From the NCBI GenBank assembly GCA_964645005.1, contig CAZXYS010000013.1, positions 1 through 64,000 on the forward strand: a stretch of 64,000 bases of DNA, written 5' to 3'. Source of the stretch: CAZXYS01 sp964645005. GTDB lineage: Bacteria; Bacteroidota; Ignavibacteria; Kapaibacteriales; UBA2268. Below are positions 1 through 8,580 of this stretch, piece after piece. The notes beneath the pieces are model-generated. The model made no database searches. It worked only from the letters and a program-made list of their open reading frames with translations, and was not told the origin of the DNA. Numbering within the stretch: position 1 is the first letter of the stretch; each line of letters opens with the position of its first letter. The translations under genes and the position numbers were made by a program.

Positions 1-154
1 AAAGGTGTCGTGAGGGCGGATTAAAACTAAAGAGGATACCTGATTTTACGGAAAGTAAAGCACTAAGTCAATACATACCAGAAGTTTAACCTACTTGCAG
101 CGGGAAAAAAGGGCTTCCGGAGTCCCTTATATATCAATCACTTACTTAATTTAA

Positions 155-283
155 GTGTCAAAGTCAAGAAAAATAAGAGAGACAGTTACAGATAAAACCG
201 ATCAGAAGCTGAGACTCGATGCTAATCCGCCTCTCGCAGGGCAGGATTTGATATTTGATATTGAACTTGTAGAGATCGTTTAA
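155..283 (+). pseudogene. Remnant of an FKBP-type prolyl isomerase C-terminus
   Basis: A short open stretch ends with ..QDLIFDIELVEIV-stop, which resembles the last beta-strand of FKBP-type peptidyl-prolyl isomerases (consensus around LIFDVELLDI). Upstream of it the reading frame closes at a TAA (152-154) and no FKBP core can be read, so only the tail of a former gene appears to remain. An intact FKBP lipoprotein lies just downstream on the other strand, which makes a decayed paralogue plausible. The call rests on one motif; it could be chance. Confidence 0.35.
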
Positions 284-289
284 CACATA

Positions 290-430
290 TTTTTCATTAG
301 AACTCTTCAGAACTACTAACAAATTACAATCATCATTTTAGAAGAACCACCCCGTAAAGCCTTCGGCTTCACTCCCCTCCTTACTAAGGTGGGGAAAAGA
401 AGGGGTGGTTAATTTCTCAGTGTTAAATTG
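290..430. repeat. Dispersed ~142-bp intergenic repeat, copy 1
   Basis: Nearly identical over its whole length to 8201-8343, with a few substitutions and indels. It contains the palindromic core AACCACCCC ... CCTCCTTA-TAAGG ... GGGTGGTT, which also occurs alone elsewhere in the window (10203-10245, 16384-16437, 28545-28592). It lies downstream of a minus-strand gene and has no coding potential. Confidence 0.85.
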
Positions 431-434
431 CTGT

Positions 435-1208
435 TTATTGCTGAAACTCCTGCCCTTCAGGCGGTTTCTTGCCTTCTATGTCAATGAGTTCCATTTCGAA
501 TATTAATGCAGTGTTGGGTGGAATTTTCGGAGGAGCTCCTTTGTCGCCTAAACCCAATGACGGAGGAATTACTATTCTCCATTTTGCGCCGACTTTCATT
601 CTTTTCCATGCTTCCGACCAGCCTTTTAAAACGCCCGGATCGTTGACGGGCAGCACAAGCGGAGGATTCCCATGTGTGTCGTCAAATACGGTGCCGTCGG
701 GTAATTTGCCTGCGAAATGAACCTTGACCATCTCGTCAGGTTCGGGCTTTTTGCCGGTACCTTCTTTCAGAACTTCGTATTGAAGACCATTGTCCAGAAC
801 TTTGACGTCCTTTTTCTGTTTGTTTTCCTCGAGCAGTTTCTTTGATTTTTCGGGCATTTCGCTGGCGATAGTGTCGAAGCGCTCCATTTCCATTTGTTCC
901 ATTTCCTGTTTTTTAGCCATCATTTTCTCGGAGAAAACGCGCATAACACTATCCATCTTCTGAGGATCCATGAGGTTTTCTTTTTCGTTATAACTTAAAA
1001 GAAAGCCTTCAATAAAATATTCCATGTTAATATCAACGGAGTCCATTTTCATTTGCTCGCCAAACTGGTAACCCATTATATAACTGACCTGATCCATTTG
1101 CTTCTCAGGCTTTGGCAGATCTTTTATTTGATAATCTACTTTTTGCTGTTCCTGGCATCCGGTTATAATAAAAATTGCCAGAAGTAATGTCATAATTTTA
1201 AATTTCAT
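435..1208 (-). CDS. FKBP-type peptidyl-prolyl cis-trans isomerase lipoprotein
   Basis: A 257-residue exported folding catalyst. A type II signal peptide ends in the lipobox ITGC (Cys18), so it should be lipid-anchored in the periplasm or at an outer-membrane leaflet. Residues about 30-135 are a helical, charged FKBP_N-type dimerisation arm; about 145-247 is the FKBP_C catalytic domain (VHFAGKLPDGTVFDD, then a final FEMELIDI strand). Length and order match Mip/FkpA-like proteins. It stands alone, with a repeat downstream and the IPT/TerB protein upstream on the same strand. Confidence 0.93.
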   Translation of the reverse strand: MKFKIMTLLLAIFIITGCQEQQKVDYQIKDLPKPEKQMDQVSYIMGYQFGEQMKMDSVDINMEYFIEGFLLSYNEKENLMDPQKMDSVMRVFSEKMMAKKQEMEQMEMERFDTIASEMPEKSKKLLEENKQKKDVKVLDNGLQYEVLKEGTGKKPEPDEMVKVHFAGKLPDGTVFDDTHGNPPLVLPVNDPGVLKGWSEAWKRMKVGAKWRIVIPPSLGLGDKGAPPKIPPNTALIFEMELIDIEGKKPPEGQEFQQ

Positions 1209-1280
1209 ATTGATCCTTTCAATAGTTTTAACAAAATATCATACTTTTTCTGTTATAATATCGCAAAATGAAGCAATTTG

Positions 1281-2666
1281 TTACATGTTTTTTTCATTTT
1301 GAATAATACCATCCTTTGAAGAGAACTCATTGTGGCGCGTTTCAATTTTCTTCGCCTCTTTTGATTCCTCGGGAGTCAGGACTATAGTGAATATGTTGTA
1401 TTTCTGGTACTGTTTGCAGATCATCTCCGCATAAGTAATTGAGTAATATGTGCCGATGAGGTAAGCCTCGCCGCCTGAGATCTTCATTTTCTCGGATTCG
1501 GGCAGCAATTGCTTTATTAATTCTTCATGATCGGGTTTTTGCGGTACGATCAGGACATTGTAATGTTCCTGGCTGTCTTCCTTATCAAGATAATTTGAGA
1601 TCAACCCCATTAGTTCGGATTGTATAAGATCTTCTTCGTCGGTAACTTTTTCGTCAGCTTTTATGATTGCTTCCATCATATCACGCAACTGTGCTACCTG
1701 TTCGTGGGGGGGATAAACATCAAGATAATCCTTCAGATTTTTTCTTAGCAGCATATAATTGTGCTGGGTACCGACTTTTCTTTCCTTATTGAATTTATCG
1801 ACATTGTAATCAATATTCCATTCTCTGGCAAAAGATTCGAGCAGTTCTTGTTCTTTTGGGTCGAGGTCTTCATCTATCATAGCTAATTGATGGAGCATGC
1901 TAAGTATCTTATCAGCGTTTGCAGGGCGGAAAAATCTTTTAATAAGATAGTCGGCTTCGGTACGTTCCAGTTTCAATGACCGCTTGATAAGGTGCCAGAC
2001 TCCCTGAGCACGCTGACCGCGTACAAATATGCCGGTACCTATCATGAACAGGATCGAACCCTGGAAAACATAGAAAGTTGTATCAATTGTGCTTCTGAAA
2101 TCTCCAAGAATTAAATAATAAGCTACCCACAGGATACAATTGAGCACATAAATTGAAAGTCCGGCAAGAGACTGGCTGTCGGCAACTTCCTGTTCATGCT
2201 TACGTTTCCAGATCTTGTTGATTTGGAGATAAATGAATATAAAAGTCGCAAAAAGAGATATATCAACAAAATGGTTTACCATCCTAATCAAAAATGGTGT
2301 TTTTATTGTGAATGCAAGGGAGTTACTGTATTTGTTATTAATGGATATTGAGCCGCTTTCAATATCTTCGGGTACAATTACTTTGATTTCGGTATTTTGC
2401 CAGTCAATATATTTTTTCTCATCAACTATCTGTTCGCCTATAATTACATAATTACTACCCTGTTCAGTTCCGAAATTCTGACCGTAAATCGTGATTGTGT
2501 CGCCATATTCGAAGGTTTTGGAGGATAGGCTGTCTATCTTTGCAGGAAAATTTACATCAGGAACGTTAATAATTTCAGTTTTCTTTTCATCTTTGTTACA
2601 AGCGATCAGAAATACTACAATACCCAGAGTCATGGCAAATAATCTATATTTTCGCATGAAATTCAT
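1281..2666 (-). CDS. IPT/TIG-domain lipoprotein with membrane helices and a TerB-like domain
   Basis: 461 residues with an odd order of parts. An N-terminal hydrophobic segment ends in LIAC (Cys23, lipobox-like). Residues about 37-120 form an IPT/TIG immunoglobulin-like domain (IDSLSSKTFEYGDTITIYGQ). Three hydrophobic helices follow at about 128-148, 168-187 and 196-216. A soluble helical region at about 250-365 repeats an acidic pattern (IDEDLDPKEQELLESF and IIKADEKVTDEEDLI) typical of TerB/TerB-N folds. The C-terminal 90 residues are unassigned. Domain calls are by eye. The TIG part should face the periplasm; where the TerB-like part lies depends on the helix count. Function unknown. Confidence 0.8.
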   Translation of the reverse strand: MNFMRKYRLFAMTLGIVVFLIACNKDEKKTEIINVPDVNFPAKIDSLSSKTFEYGDTITIYGQNFGTEQGSNYVIIGEQIVDEKKYIDWQNTEIKVIVPEDIESGSISINNKYSNSLAFTIKTPFLIRMVNHFVDISLFATFIFIYLQINKIWKRKHEQEVADSQSLAGLSIYVLNCILWVAYYLILGDFRSTIDTTFYVFQGSILFMIGTGIFVRGQRAQGVWHLIKRSLKLERTEADYLIKRFFRPANADKILSMLHQLAMIDEDLDPKEQELLESFAREWNIDYNVDKFNKERKVGTQHNYMLLRKNLKDYLDVYPPHEQVAQLRDMMEAIIKADEKVTDEEDLIQSELMGLISNYLDKEDSQEHYNVLIVPQKPDHEELIKQLLPESEKMKISGGEAYLIGTYYSITYAEMICKQYQKYNIFTIVLTPEESKEAKKIETRHNEFSSKDGIIQNEKNM

Positions 2667-3257
2667 CTTCGTATGATCTTTTAGCTTTTTTATTTAATAT
2701 TCCCCGATATACTTTTGTATTTAATGTAAAAAGATATAAACTTCAATTTACAAAATTTTTGAAAATTTCAACGCCTTATCATTTTTAATTTAATAATTTG
2801 TTTTATTTTAATATGAGCATTGTTAATTTAAAAAGAATAAATTTCTATAAAACCAGAATAATTGATGATTTTTACTAAATCAATTTTGACTCTTACTCAA
2901 TCATTCTAACCTGTATATTAAAAGACGTAAATATTAATTTTACATTACAGCCATGTTAAAGAATAGACTATACCTGAATAAACAACTTATTCCCAAAAAT
3001 TTTACCCTTTTTTTCTCACTTTAGTAATGAGGGGATTATGGTGTGGTTTCTTAATGCTGATAATATGTAGTAAATTAAAATTATAGTTGACGCTGAACAG
3101 CCCCAAAAACTTGTTCTTTAGAAATTAATTTTATATCTTGCGTAACAGCCCCTTTTTTTAGTAATATTGCGTTTATGTATATTTGCAATATACAAAAATA
3201 AAAAGGGCTTATCAGTATAATTATTTGTAATCATTGATATTAAGCAGAACAAATAAA
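2667..3257. other. AT-rich intergenic region, no gene seen
   Basis: A strongly A/T-rich divergent spacer between a minus-strand and a plus-strand gene. All frames close quickly and no RNA-gene signature was recognised. Only a candidate promoter at 3178-3185 stands out. Confidence 0.6.
3178..3185 (+). promoter_or_regulatory. Candidate Bacteroidota -7 promoter box
   Basis: TATATTTG fits the Bacteroidota sigma-A -7 consensus TAnnTTTG and lies 72 bases upstream of the ATG at 3258. No clear -33 element was found, so this is only a suggestion. Confidence 0.3.
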
Positions 3258-4301
3258 ATGAAGTTATTTACAATTGACAAAAGCGGAAAATTTGTTCAAT
3301 TCAAAGAAGAAAGTTTCAAATCTGCTAATAAGGAAATTGATTTGGAAGATCTTCTTGAAAATAATCCGGAATATTTTTTCGATAATGCTAAAATTTTGAT
3401 AATAGGCAGGCAAGTAGGCACTAATCTTAATACTTTCATTGATTTATTGGGGGTTGATAAATTCGGAGACACTGTTGTTATAGAATTAAAGCGAGACAAA
3501 ACACCACGTGAAACTTTGACTCAATTAATAGAATATGCCTCATTTATTGAAAACCTTGATTATGATCAATTAAACGAAATATACCAAAACTACTCGGGGG
3601 AAGATGTTAGTTTAGAAGAATACCATCAACAATATTTCGATACGAACGGACAACAAAATATCTCAAGGAATAAATTATCAAAATTGGTAATAGTAGCTCA
3701 GGATATTTCACCCGAAATTAAACAAACATCTCTTTATCTTAGAAAAAAAGGATTGGATGTCTATTGCCTTGAATTTAAGTATTTTGTAAGCAAAACAGGT
3801 AATACAATGATTTCAAGTAATCTTATCGTCGGTGAGGAAGAATACATAAGACATAAAGTAAATTCCGCTGCTCAATTACCAAAAACCGATAAGACAAAGT
3901 TCTTTAACTCACTTGATTCCAATGGTAAAATAGTATTCGAAAAATTATTCGATTTTGTTGAAAAAGAGAACTTGATGTTTAGATGGGGCTCGGTAGGATT
4001 TTCAATGAATTTGACTTTAAACGGCGGGTTTGTAGCCATTTGTTTTGGATATCCGCCTCATTCAGTCTTTAAACAGAGTATTTATACTTGTTTTGAGGAA
4101 ATAACAAAAAAAGTAAATGATTCAGATATAATTGTACATAAATACAAACAGGAATTGGAAAAATTCAAGGAAATCGAACCGGCAAAATCAAATCTGAAAT
4201 GGATAATTGGCAAAAAATACTCTGAAGATCAGATTCAATCTTTTCTAACAATATTAAAAGAGGTTATTGAATTTATTAAAGAAAAAGGTTTAAAAAGTTG
4301 A
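3258..4301 (+). CDS. NucS/DUF91-like PD-(D/E)XK endonuclease
   Basis: A 347-residue protein using the ATG at 3258; a TTG 24 bases upstream is a weaker alternative. Residues about 20-110 carry a NucS/DUF91-type nuclease core: a conserved Glu/Asp strand, then TFIDLLGVDKFGDTVVIELKRDKTPRE, where the D and the E-x-K (IELK) form the metal-binding site. This family cleaves or repairs branched or mismatched DNA. The C-terminal 135 residues (from about FFNSLDSNGKIVFEK) form an additional alpha/beta domain that I do not recognise. It stands alone, without a sliding-clamp-binding partner nearby. Confidence 0.82.
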   Translation: MKLFTIDKSGKFVQFKEESFKSANKEIDLEDLLENNPEYFFDNAKILIIGRQVGTNLNTFIDLLGVDKFGDTVVIELKRDKTPRETLTQLIEYASFIENLDYDQLNEIYQNYSGEDVSLEEYHQQYFDTNGQQNISRNKLSKLVIVAQDISPEIKQTSLYLRKKGLDVYCLEFKYFVSKTGNTMISSNLIVGEEEYIRHKVNSAAQLPKTDKTKFFNSLDSNGKIVFEKLFDFVEKENLMFRWGSVGFSMNLTLNGGFVAICFGYPPHSVFKQSIYTCFEEITKKVNDSDIIVHKYKQELEKFKEIEPAKSNLKWIIGKKYSEDQIQSFLTILKEVIEFIKEKGLKS

Positions 4302-4467
4302 AGATTATTTCACTATAACAACTGTGAATATATCATTTCAAACTTTCATCATTAAAATTGCCTACATTTTTTTGAGTTATTCTCTTGGAATAAGTGTTTT
4401 TATATTAACAAAATTATCAGTAATTTAGTGGAAATTGGATTATGAGAATAATAATCTGGTGTTAATT

Positions 4468-5169
4468 ATGGTTAAAATTATTTGCGTAATAATCGGCGTG
4501 ACTTTCTTAGCGGGCTGTTCCCAGAGCCTGGTATATAGTCCCGCAGTGAATATTCCGAATAAACCGCTGCGGGAGGATGAAGTCGACCTGCAGGGCGGAG
4601 TGGAAATGCTGCCGGAAGCCCGCGCAGAGAATATTGGCGGAAATATGACCACATTCGGGCTGAGCGGTCAGGTCGGTTACGGGTTCACGGATAATTTCAA
4701 TATGACTGTGCGAGGATGGGCGGATATCGAAGAACGCGAAGATTATTCCCGCTCGGGCTTTGCACTGAACGCGCAGTTTGTCAAGCAATTAAACCTGACG
4801 AGCAGTCTGATTATCGTTCCCAGAGCTGGCATAGCGATGTACGGCGACGCTGTAGATGGGCATGGATTTGGCTTATCGGTGTTCTATCACAAGGAACTGA
4901 GTGAAAAACTGGGCTTCTACGGCGGCGCTGGCGGCATCTGGGGGTTCCATCAACTTATGGAAAAGGATAGAAACGAAAAAGGTGTAGTAAGAGCGCAGAT
5001 GGGCTTCGGCGTCATTAGTAACATAGGCATTAGCTGGCAATTTTTCGATAATTTCAGGTTGAACTGCGAGATAAATCCGCTATACCAGATCAATTCTTTC
5101 GACCAGAATGAGCAGTTTATTGTTGCGCCGCAAATCGGGGTTGGATATATTTTTAGAAGTGAGAGATAA
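4468..5169 (+). CDS. Predicted outer-membrane lipoprotein, beta-barrel-like
   Basis: 233 residues from the ATG at 4468. A short type II signal peptide ends in LAGC, and an in-frame TTG upstream would add residues before it, so the ATG is preferred. The remainder alternates polar and hydrophobic residues with many Gly/aromatic strand ends (GYGFTDNFNMTVRGW, GGAGGIWGF) and finishes GVGYIFRSER, like small Bacteroidota beta-barrel or lipocalin-like envelope proteins. No catalytic motif is visible. Monocistronic. Confidence 0.75.
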   Translation: MVKIICVIIGVTFLAGCSQSLVYSPAVNIPNKPLREDEVDLQGGVEMLPEARAENIGGNMTTFGLSGQVGYGFTDNFNMTVRGWADIEEREDYSRSGFALNAQFVKQLNLTSSLIIVPRAGIAMYGDAVDGHGFGLSVFYHKELSEKLGFYGGAGGIWGFHQLMEKDRNEKGVVRAQMGFGVISNIGISWQFFDNFRLNCEINPLYQINSFDQNEQFIVAPQIGVGYIFRSER

Positions 5170-5300
5170 TATCTTTTAATTGGAATTCATCATACTCATG
5201 AGGGAATCTCTTTTTTAAAATAGGCTAACGGTTTAAGAAGTTTAACCATTAGCTTTTAACCTCTAACCAAAATATGCCAAGTTAGAATTAGCGATGTATT

Positions 5301-6374
5301 TTATGAACGTGATTGAATATGCTGAACCACATTCGCCGCATCCTCGCCGACGCCTGCTAACAATCCCGAAGTTATCTTATGCAGCCAGTGCAAGCCAAGG
5401 AAATAGAGTCCCGGCTGCTTGGTGACGCCTTGCGTTTGCACGGGATAACCAAATTCGTCGAAGATAGGGAATTTCACCCAGCTAAAGTCGAACTCATACC
5501 CTGTCGCCCAGATTATATACCTGATGCCGTTGGACTCTATATCAAGCTCGGTAATTTTATCTGCATCATAGCCGTCGCGCATCTGTGGAGTGTTATCTTC
5601 CGGCGCGTCAATATTGTTTTTCTCGATGTAGTCATCAATTCCTTTCTTGAGTTCGGCTTCGAAAATATCAGCCTGTGAGAGGTGGTCGCGCAAGTTGTCC
5701 TCGAGCCATATTTTTGACCCATCGGCTGATTTAAAGCTGCCCATCAGCGTTACGCCGTCTTTTGCAAACTGATGCAAATTTATCGAGTGACCGCCGTCTT
5801 TGCCTGAAACCTGTGGATTCGGCATAAAGCGCGCCGCCGGGGACGGAAGTTTGTCTGCCGTTATTTCAGTTATCTCAATAGCGCCAAACCACAGGGTAAA
5901 ATCACGCCCGCGATAACGTCGTGGAACACGGTTAGCGCTGCCTGTGGCAAGACAAACTTTCCTTCCGCTCTTATAAAGTTCCTCGGCGATCTGGCAGCCG
6001 GATTGCGCGCTGCCGACCACAAGAACGGAGCCTTGAGGCAGCTCGTTGGGATTGCGGTACAAGCCGGAATGCAATTGGACTACGTCGGAAGAGATATTTC
6101 GGCTTGCGCCGGGTATCTTTGGCTTTTGGAATGTCCCGGCGGCTGCAATCACGTTCGATGCTTCCAGCGTACCTGTGTTTGTCTTGATAACAAATCCATT
6201 GCCGTCCGGATTGCCTTCCACCGAGTTAACCTCGATGCCAAGTCTGACCGGCGGATAGAAAAAATTGACATAATCATCGAGATATTTAATGACCTCGTCT
6301 CGGGTAAGGAAACCGTCGGGATTATCGTCGCTATACGGGAAACCGGGCAAATTAAACTGCCAGTTAGGCGACAT
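5301..6374 (-). CDS. Flavin-dependent monooxygenase, 5'-truncated
   Basis: About 357 residues of a flavoprotein monooxygenase of the MSMEG_0569/CzcO-like family: MSPNWQFNLPGFPY and DGFLTRDEVIKYLDDY near the start, then the NAD(P)H-binding VLVVGSAQSGCQIAEEL, the ATGYEFD motif and C-terminal GLYFLGLHWLHK. The family's N-terminal FAD-binding GxGxxG and roughly 50 following residues are missing. Immediately upstream the same strand carries a truncated SBBP-repeat gene in another frame, so the gene has lost its own start. The ATG at 6374 is internal to the family's homology. It is almost certainly non-functional as it stands, or a product of misassembly. Confidence 0.75.
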   Translation of the reverse strand: MSPNWQFNLPGFPYSDDNPDGFLTRDEVIKYLDDYVNFFYPPVRLGIEVNSVEGNPDGNGFVIKTNTGTLEASNVIAAAGTFQKPKIPGASRNISSDVVQLHSGLYRNPNELPQGSVLVVGSAQSGCQIAEELYKSGRKVCLATGSANRVPRRYRGRDFTLWFGAIEITEITADKLPSPAARFMPNPQVSGKDGGHSINLHQFAKDGVTLMGSFKSADGSKIWLEDNLRDHLSQADIFEAELKKGIDDYIEKNNIDAPEDNTPQMRDGYDADKITELDIESNGIRYIIWATGYEFDFSWVKFPIFDEFGYPVQTQGVTKQPGLYFLGLHWLHKITSGLLAGVGEDAANVVQHIQSRS

Positions 6375-7380
6375 AAGCCTGTCCCTTGCGATCGACGAAG
6401 AGTCCGTGGGTTTCTGTGCCTTCGTTGCCTTCCCTACCAAATAAAGTGGAATAGATCAGCGATTTGCCATCGGGCGCAATGCGTGTGACGAAAATCTCGC
6501 TATTGTCACCGTAAAATTCTTTCTGGACAGCATTCTCAGTAACGGGGAAATCCTTCGATTTGGTGCCGCCATTGACGTAAACGCTTTCATCGGGACCTAC
6601 GCGGATGGAAGGACCACCGCGGTCTTCGCCGGAACCGCCGAGGAAGGTTGCCCAAACAACATCGCTGCCATCCTGATTGAATTTAACTGCGACCATGTCA
6701 TAGCTGCCGTTGTGGTCAGTGTCATAGGCGTCGTCCGGGATGCCGTTGGGCTTGCTCAGTACGGCATTGAGTATGCCGTAAACATAGCCATCATCATCGA
6801 TATCTATGTCGCGAAAAAAGCCGAAACTGTCCGAACCGTAATAAGTCGACCAGACAAGCTCGGAACCGTCCGGCGAGAGCTTGGATATGAAGCCGTTCTG
6901 GTGACCATAGAGATTGTTCTTATATCCTTTGCGGGTGAATTCTTTCTGGTAGGCACCGGTGGTGGTGGGGAAGTCATCGCCGGCACGCCCGCCGATATAG
7001 ACATAACCTTCGTCATCGACTTCAATTGCATAGGCTCGGTCGTAATTGGGTCCACCGAGAAATGTTGACCAGAGCAGTTCGCCGTCCGGCACGAATTTAG
7101 CTACGAAGGCCATCATCGGACCCCAGTTGCCGACGGTTTCGCTGCCTTCGTTGTTGTAGATCCGGTTGTAGGCGCCTTCAGTTGTGGGGAAATTTTCAGA
7201 GGAAGTGCCTCCGGTTATGTAAACATTGCCGTCCTTGTCCACTGCCAGATCGCGTGCTTGCTCGAAATCCGAGCCGCCAAAGTAGGTGGAGTGGTTAAGT
7301 TCGAAAACCGGTTTTAACTGAGCGAGGATGTTAATTGCCGGTAAGAGAAATATGATGGTAAGAATTATTATGATGCGCAT
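6364..7380 (-). CDS. SBBP beta-propeller repeat secreted protein, 3'-truncated
   Basis: 338 residues with a Sec signal peptide (hydrophobic core then ILAQ). It is followed by tandem SBBP/beta-propeller units of about 50 residues marked by W/YSTYFGGS, D.DGYVYI.GG and FPTT.GAYQ. Such proteins are usually much longer and end in a T9SS sorting domain. This one stops in the middle of a repeat (VDRKGQAYVA-stop), exactly where the downstream monooxygenase homology begins. The start ATG follows a plausible GGGTCAAC leader. The missing C-terminus means it would probably not be delivered to the surface. Confidence 0.8.
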   Translation of the reverse strand: MRIIIILTIIFLLPAINILAQLKPVFELNHSTYFGGSDFEQARDLAVDKDGNVYITGGTSSENFPTTEGAYNRIYNNEGSETVGNWGPMMAFVAKFVPDGELLWSTFLGGPNYDRAYAIEVDDEGYVYIGGRAGDDFPTTTGAYQKEFTRKGYKNNLYGHQNGFISKLSPDGSELVWSTYYGSDSFGFFRDIDIDDDGYVYGILNAVLSKPNGIPDDAYDTDHNGSYDMVAVKFNQDGSDVVWATFLGGSGEDRGGPSIRVGPDESVYVNGGTKSKDFPVTENAVQKEFYGDNSEIFVTRIAPDGKSLIYSTLFGREGNEGTETHGLFVDRKGQAYVA

Positions 7381-7572
7381 GTTGACCCTTCTTTTAATTA
7401 TCAGGTCTTTTATAATAACAGTTGAAGGGGAGAAAAATTACATTTTAGGGGATAGAAAGTCGGATTTAGTTAGATTTAATAAATATTTATCTACCTAATA
7501 TCATTTACATTTCAATAAACTATCTCACGGCAAAGATAGATTTTCAATGATAAAATATCCAAAATTTATTGA

Positions 7573-8067
7573 CTAATCTTTATCGTCTTCTTTTTCCTTC
7601 TCTTTTCCTGCCGGTACGAATTCCATTGATATTGAATTCACGCAATGTCGGGTATTTTTCTCGGTATATCCTTCGCCTGTGAAAACATGTCCCAAGTGAC
7701 CGCCGCAGTTAGCACAGATTATCTCTGTGCGCATGCCGTCGGCGTCAGTTTGACGTTTTACGGCGCCTTCAATCTCGTCGTCGAAGCTGGGCCAGCCACA
7801 GTGTGAATCGAATTTATCCTCTGATCTGTAAAGCGGTGCTTCACACCTTTTGCATATATAAGTGCCTTTTTTGTAAAAATCCCAATATTTGCCTGTAAAT
7901 GGTCTCTCAGTCCCTTTGTCAACAATTACATGTTTTTCTTCGGGTGTCAGTTCGTTATATTGCATTTTTTGTGTCTCTCTTTCTTTTTTCGCTGCTTTGG
8001 TTGTATCCTGGCAATACATTAGGTGTGCAGCCAGTATAAATATCAAAGAAAACATTACGAATTTCAT
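7573..8067 (-). CDS. msrB: Peptide-methionine (R)-S-oxide reductase MsrB, exported
   Basis: 164 residues from the ATG at 8067, which is preceded by GGAG; a longer frame upstream lacks that support. An N-terminal hydrophobic segment (MFSLIFILAAHLMYCQ) suggests export to the periplasm. The SelR/MsrB domain has both zinc-binding CxxC pairs (CKRC and CANC), GWPSF, GHVF, and the catalytic cysteine in RHCVNS. It reduces methionine-R-sulfoxide in oxidised envelope proteins. The C-terminus is a Lys/Glu tail. Single gene. Confidence 0.95.
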   Translation of the reverse strand: MKFVMFSLIFILAAHLMYCQDTTKAAKKERETQKMQYNELTPEEKHVIVDKGTERPFTGKYWDFYKKGTYICKRCEAPLYRSEDKFDSHCGWPSFDDEIEGAVKRQTDADGMRTEIICANCGGHLGHVFTGEGYTEKNTRHCVNSISMEFVPAGKEKEKEDDKD

Positions 8068-8200
8068 TTTTAGCTCCGGTAAAATTATATTTATAAATAA
8101 ACGAAATAAAGGAGAATAAGTTTTAGTCAATTGTGCTGCTATATAGATCAAAATTCAGCAATTATTGCTAAGTTATAAAGAATAATCAATTTATCCCGCA

Positions 8201-8343
8201 TTTTTCATTAGAACTCTTCAGTGCTGCTAACAAATTACAATTCATCATTTTAGAAGAACCACCCCGTAAAGCCTTCGGCTTCACTCCCCTCCTTACTAAG
8301 GAGGGGAAAAGAAGGGGTGGTTAATTTCTTAGTGTCTAAATTG
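8201..8343. repeat. Dispersed ~142-bp intergenic repeat, copy 2
   Basis: Near-identical to 290-430 and in the same orientation. It includes the palindromic AACCACCCC/GGGTGGTT core around CTCCTTACTAAGGAGG. It lies upstream of msrB in the spacer that ends at hrcA. Confidence 0.85.
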
Positions 8344-8405
8344 TTTATGCTAATGAAAGAATAATCTAATGAAAAATCCCATCTAACACTTTTGTAAGCA
8401 CAAGT

Positions 8406-8515
8406 CTCCCATAGGTTTATCAAAACCAGGGGTTAAATAAGAATCCACCCCGCCCTCGCCACGCTCGGGCACCCCTCAAAGAGGGGAATTCCGTCAGATG
8501 TACCATCTGACGGTA
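8406..8515. repeat. Dispersed intergenic repeat type D, copy 1
   Basis: It contains AACCAGGGGTTAAATAAG, CCCCTCAAAGAGGGG (hairpin) and CCGTCAGATG-TACCATCTGACGG (hairpin). The same blocks occur in inverted orientation at 16144-16292. Non-coding. Confidence 0.8.
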
Positions 8516-8580
8516 CTTTCTGAGGCGGGTTAGCTGTTTTTTGCTACAAATGCAACTTTTGTATTGTGAATCCGGGTTTA

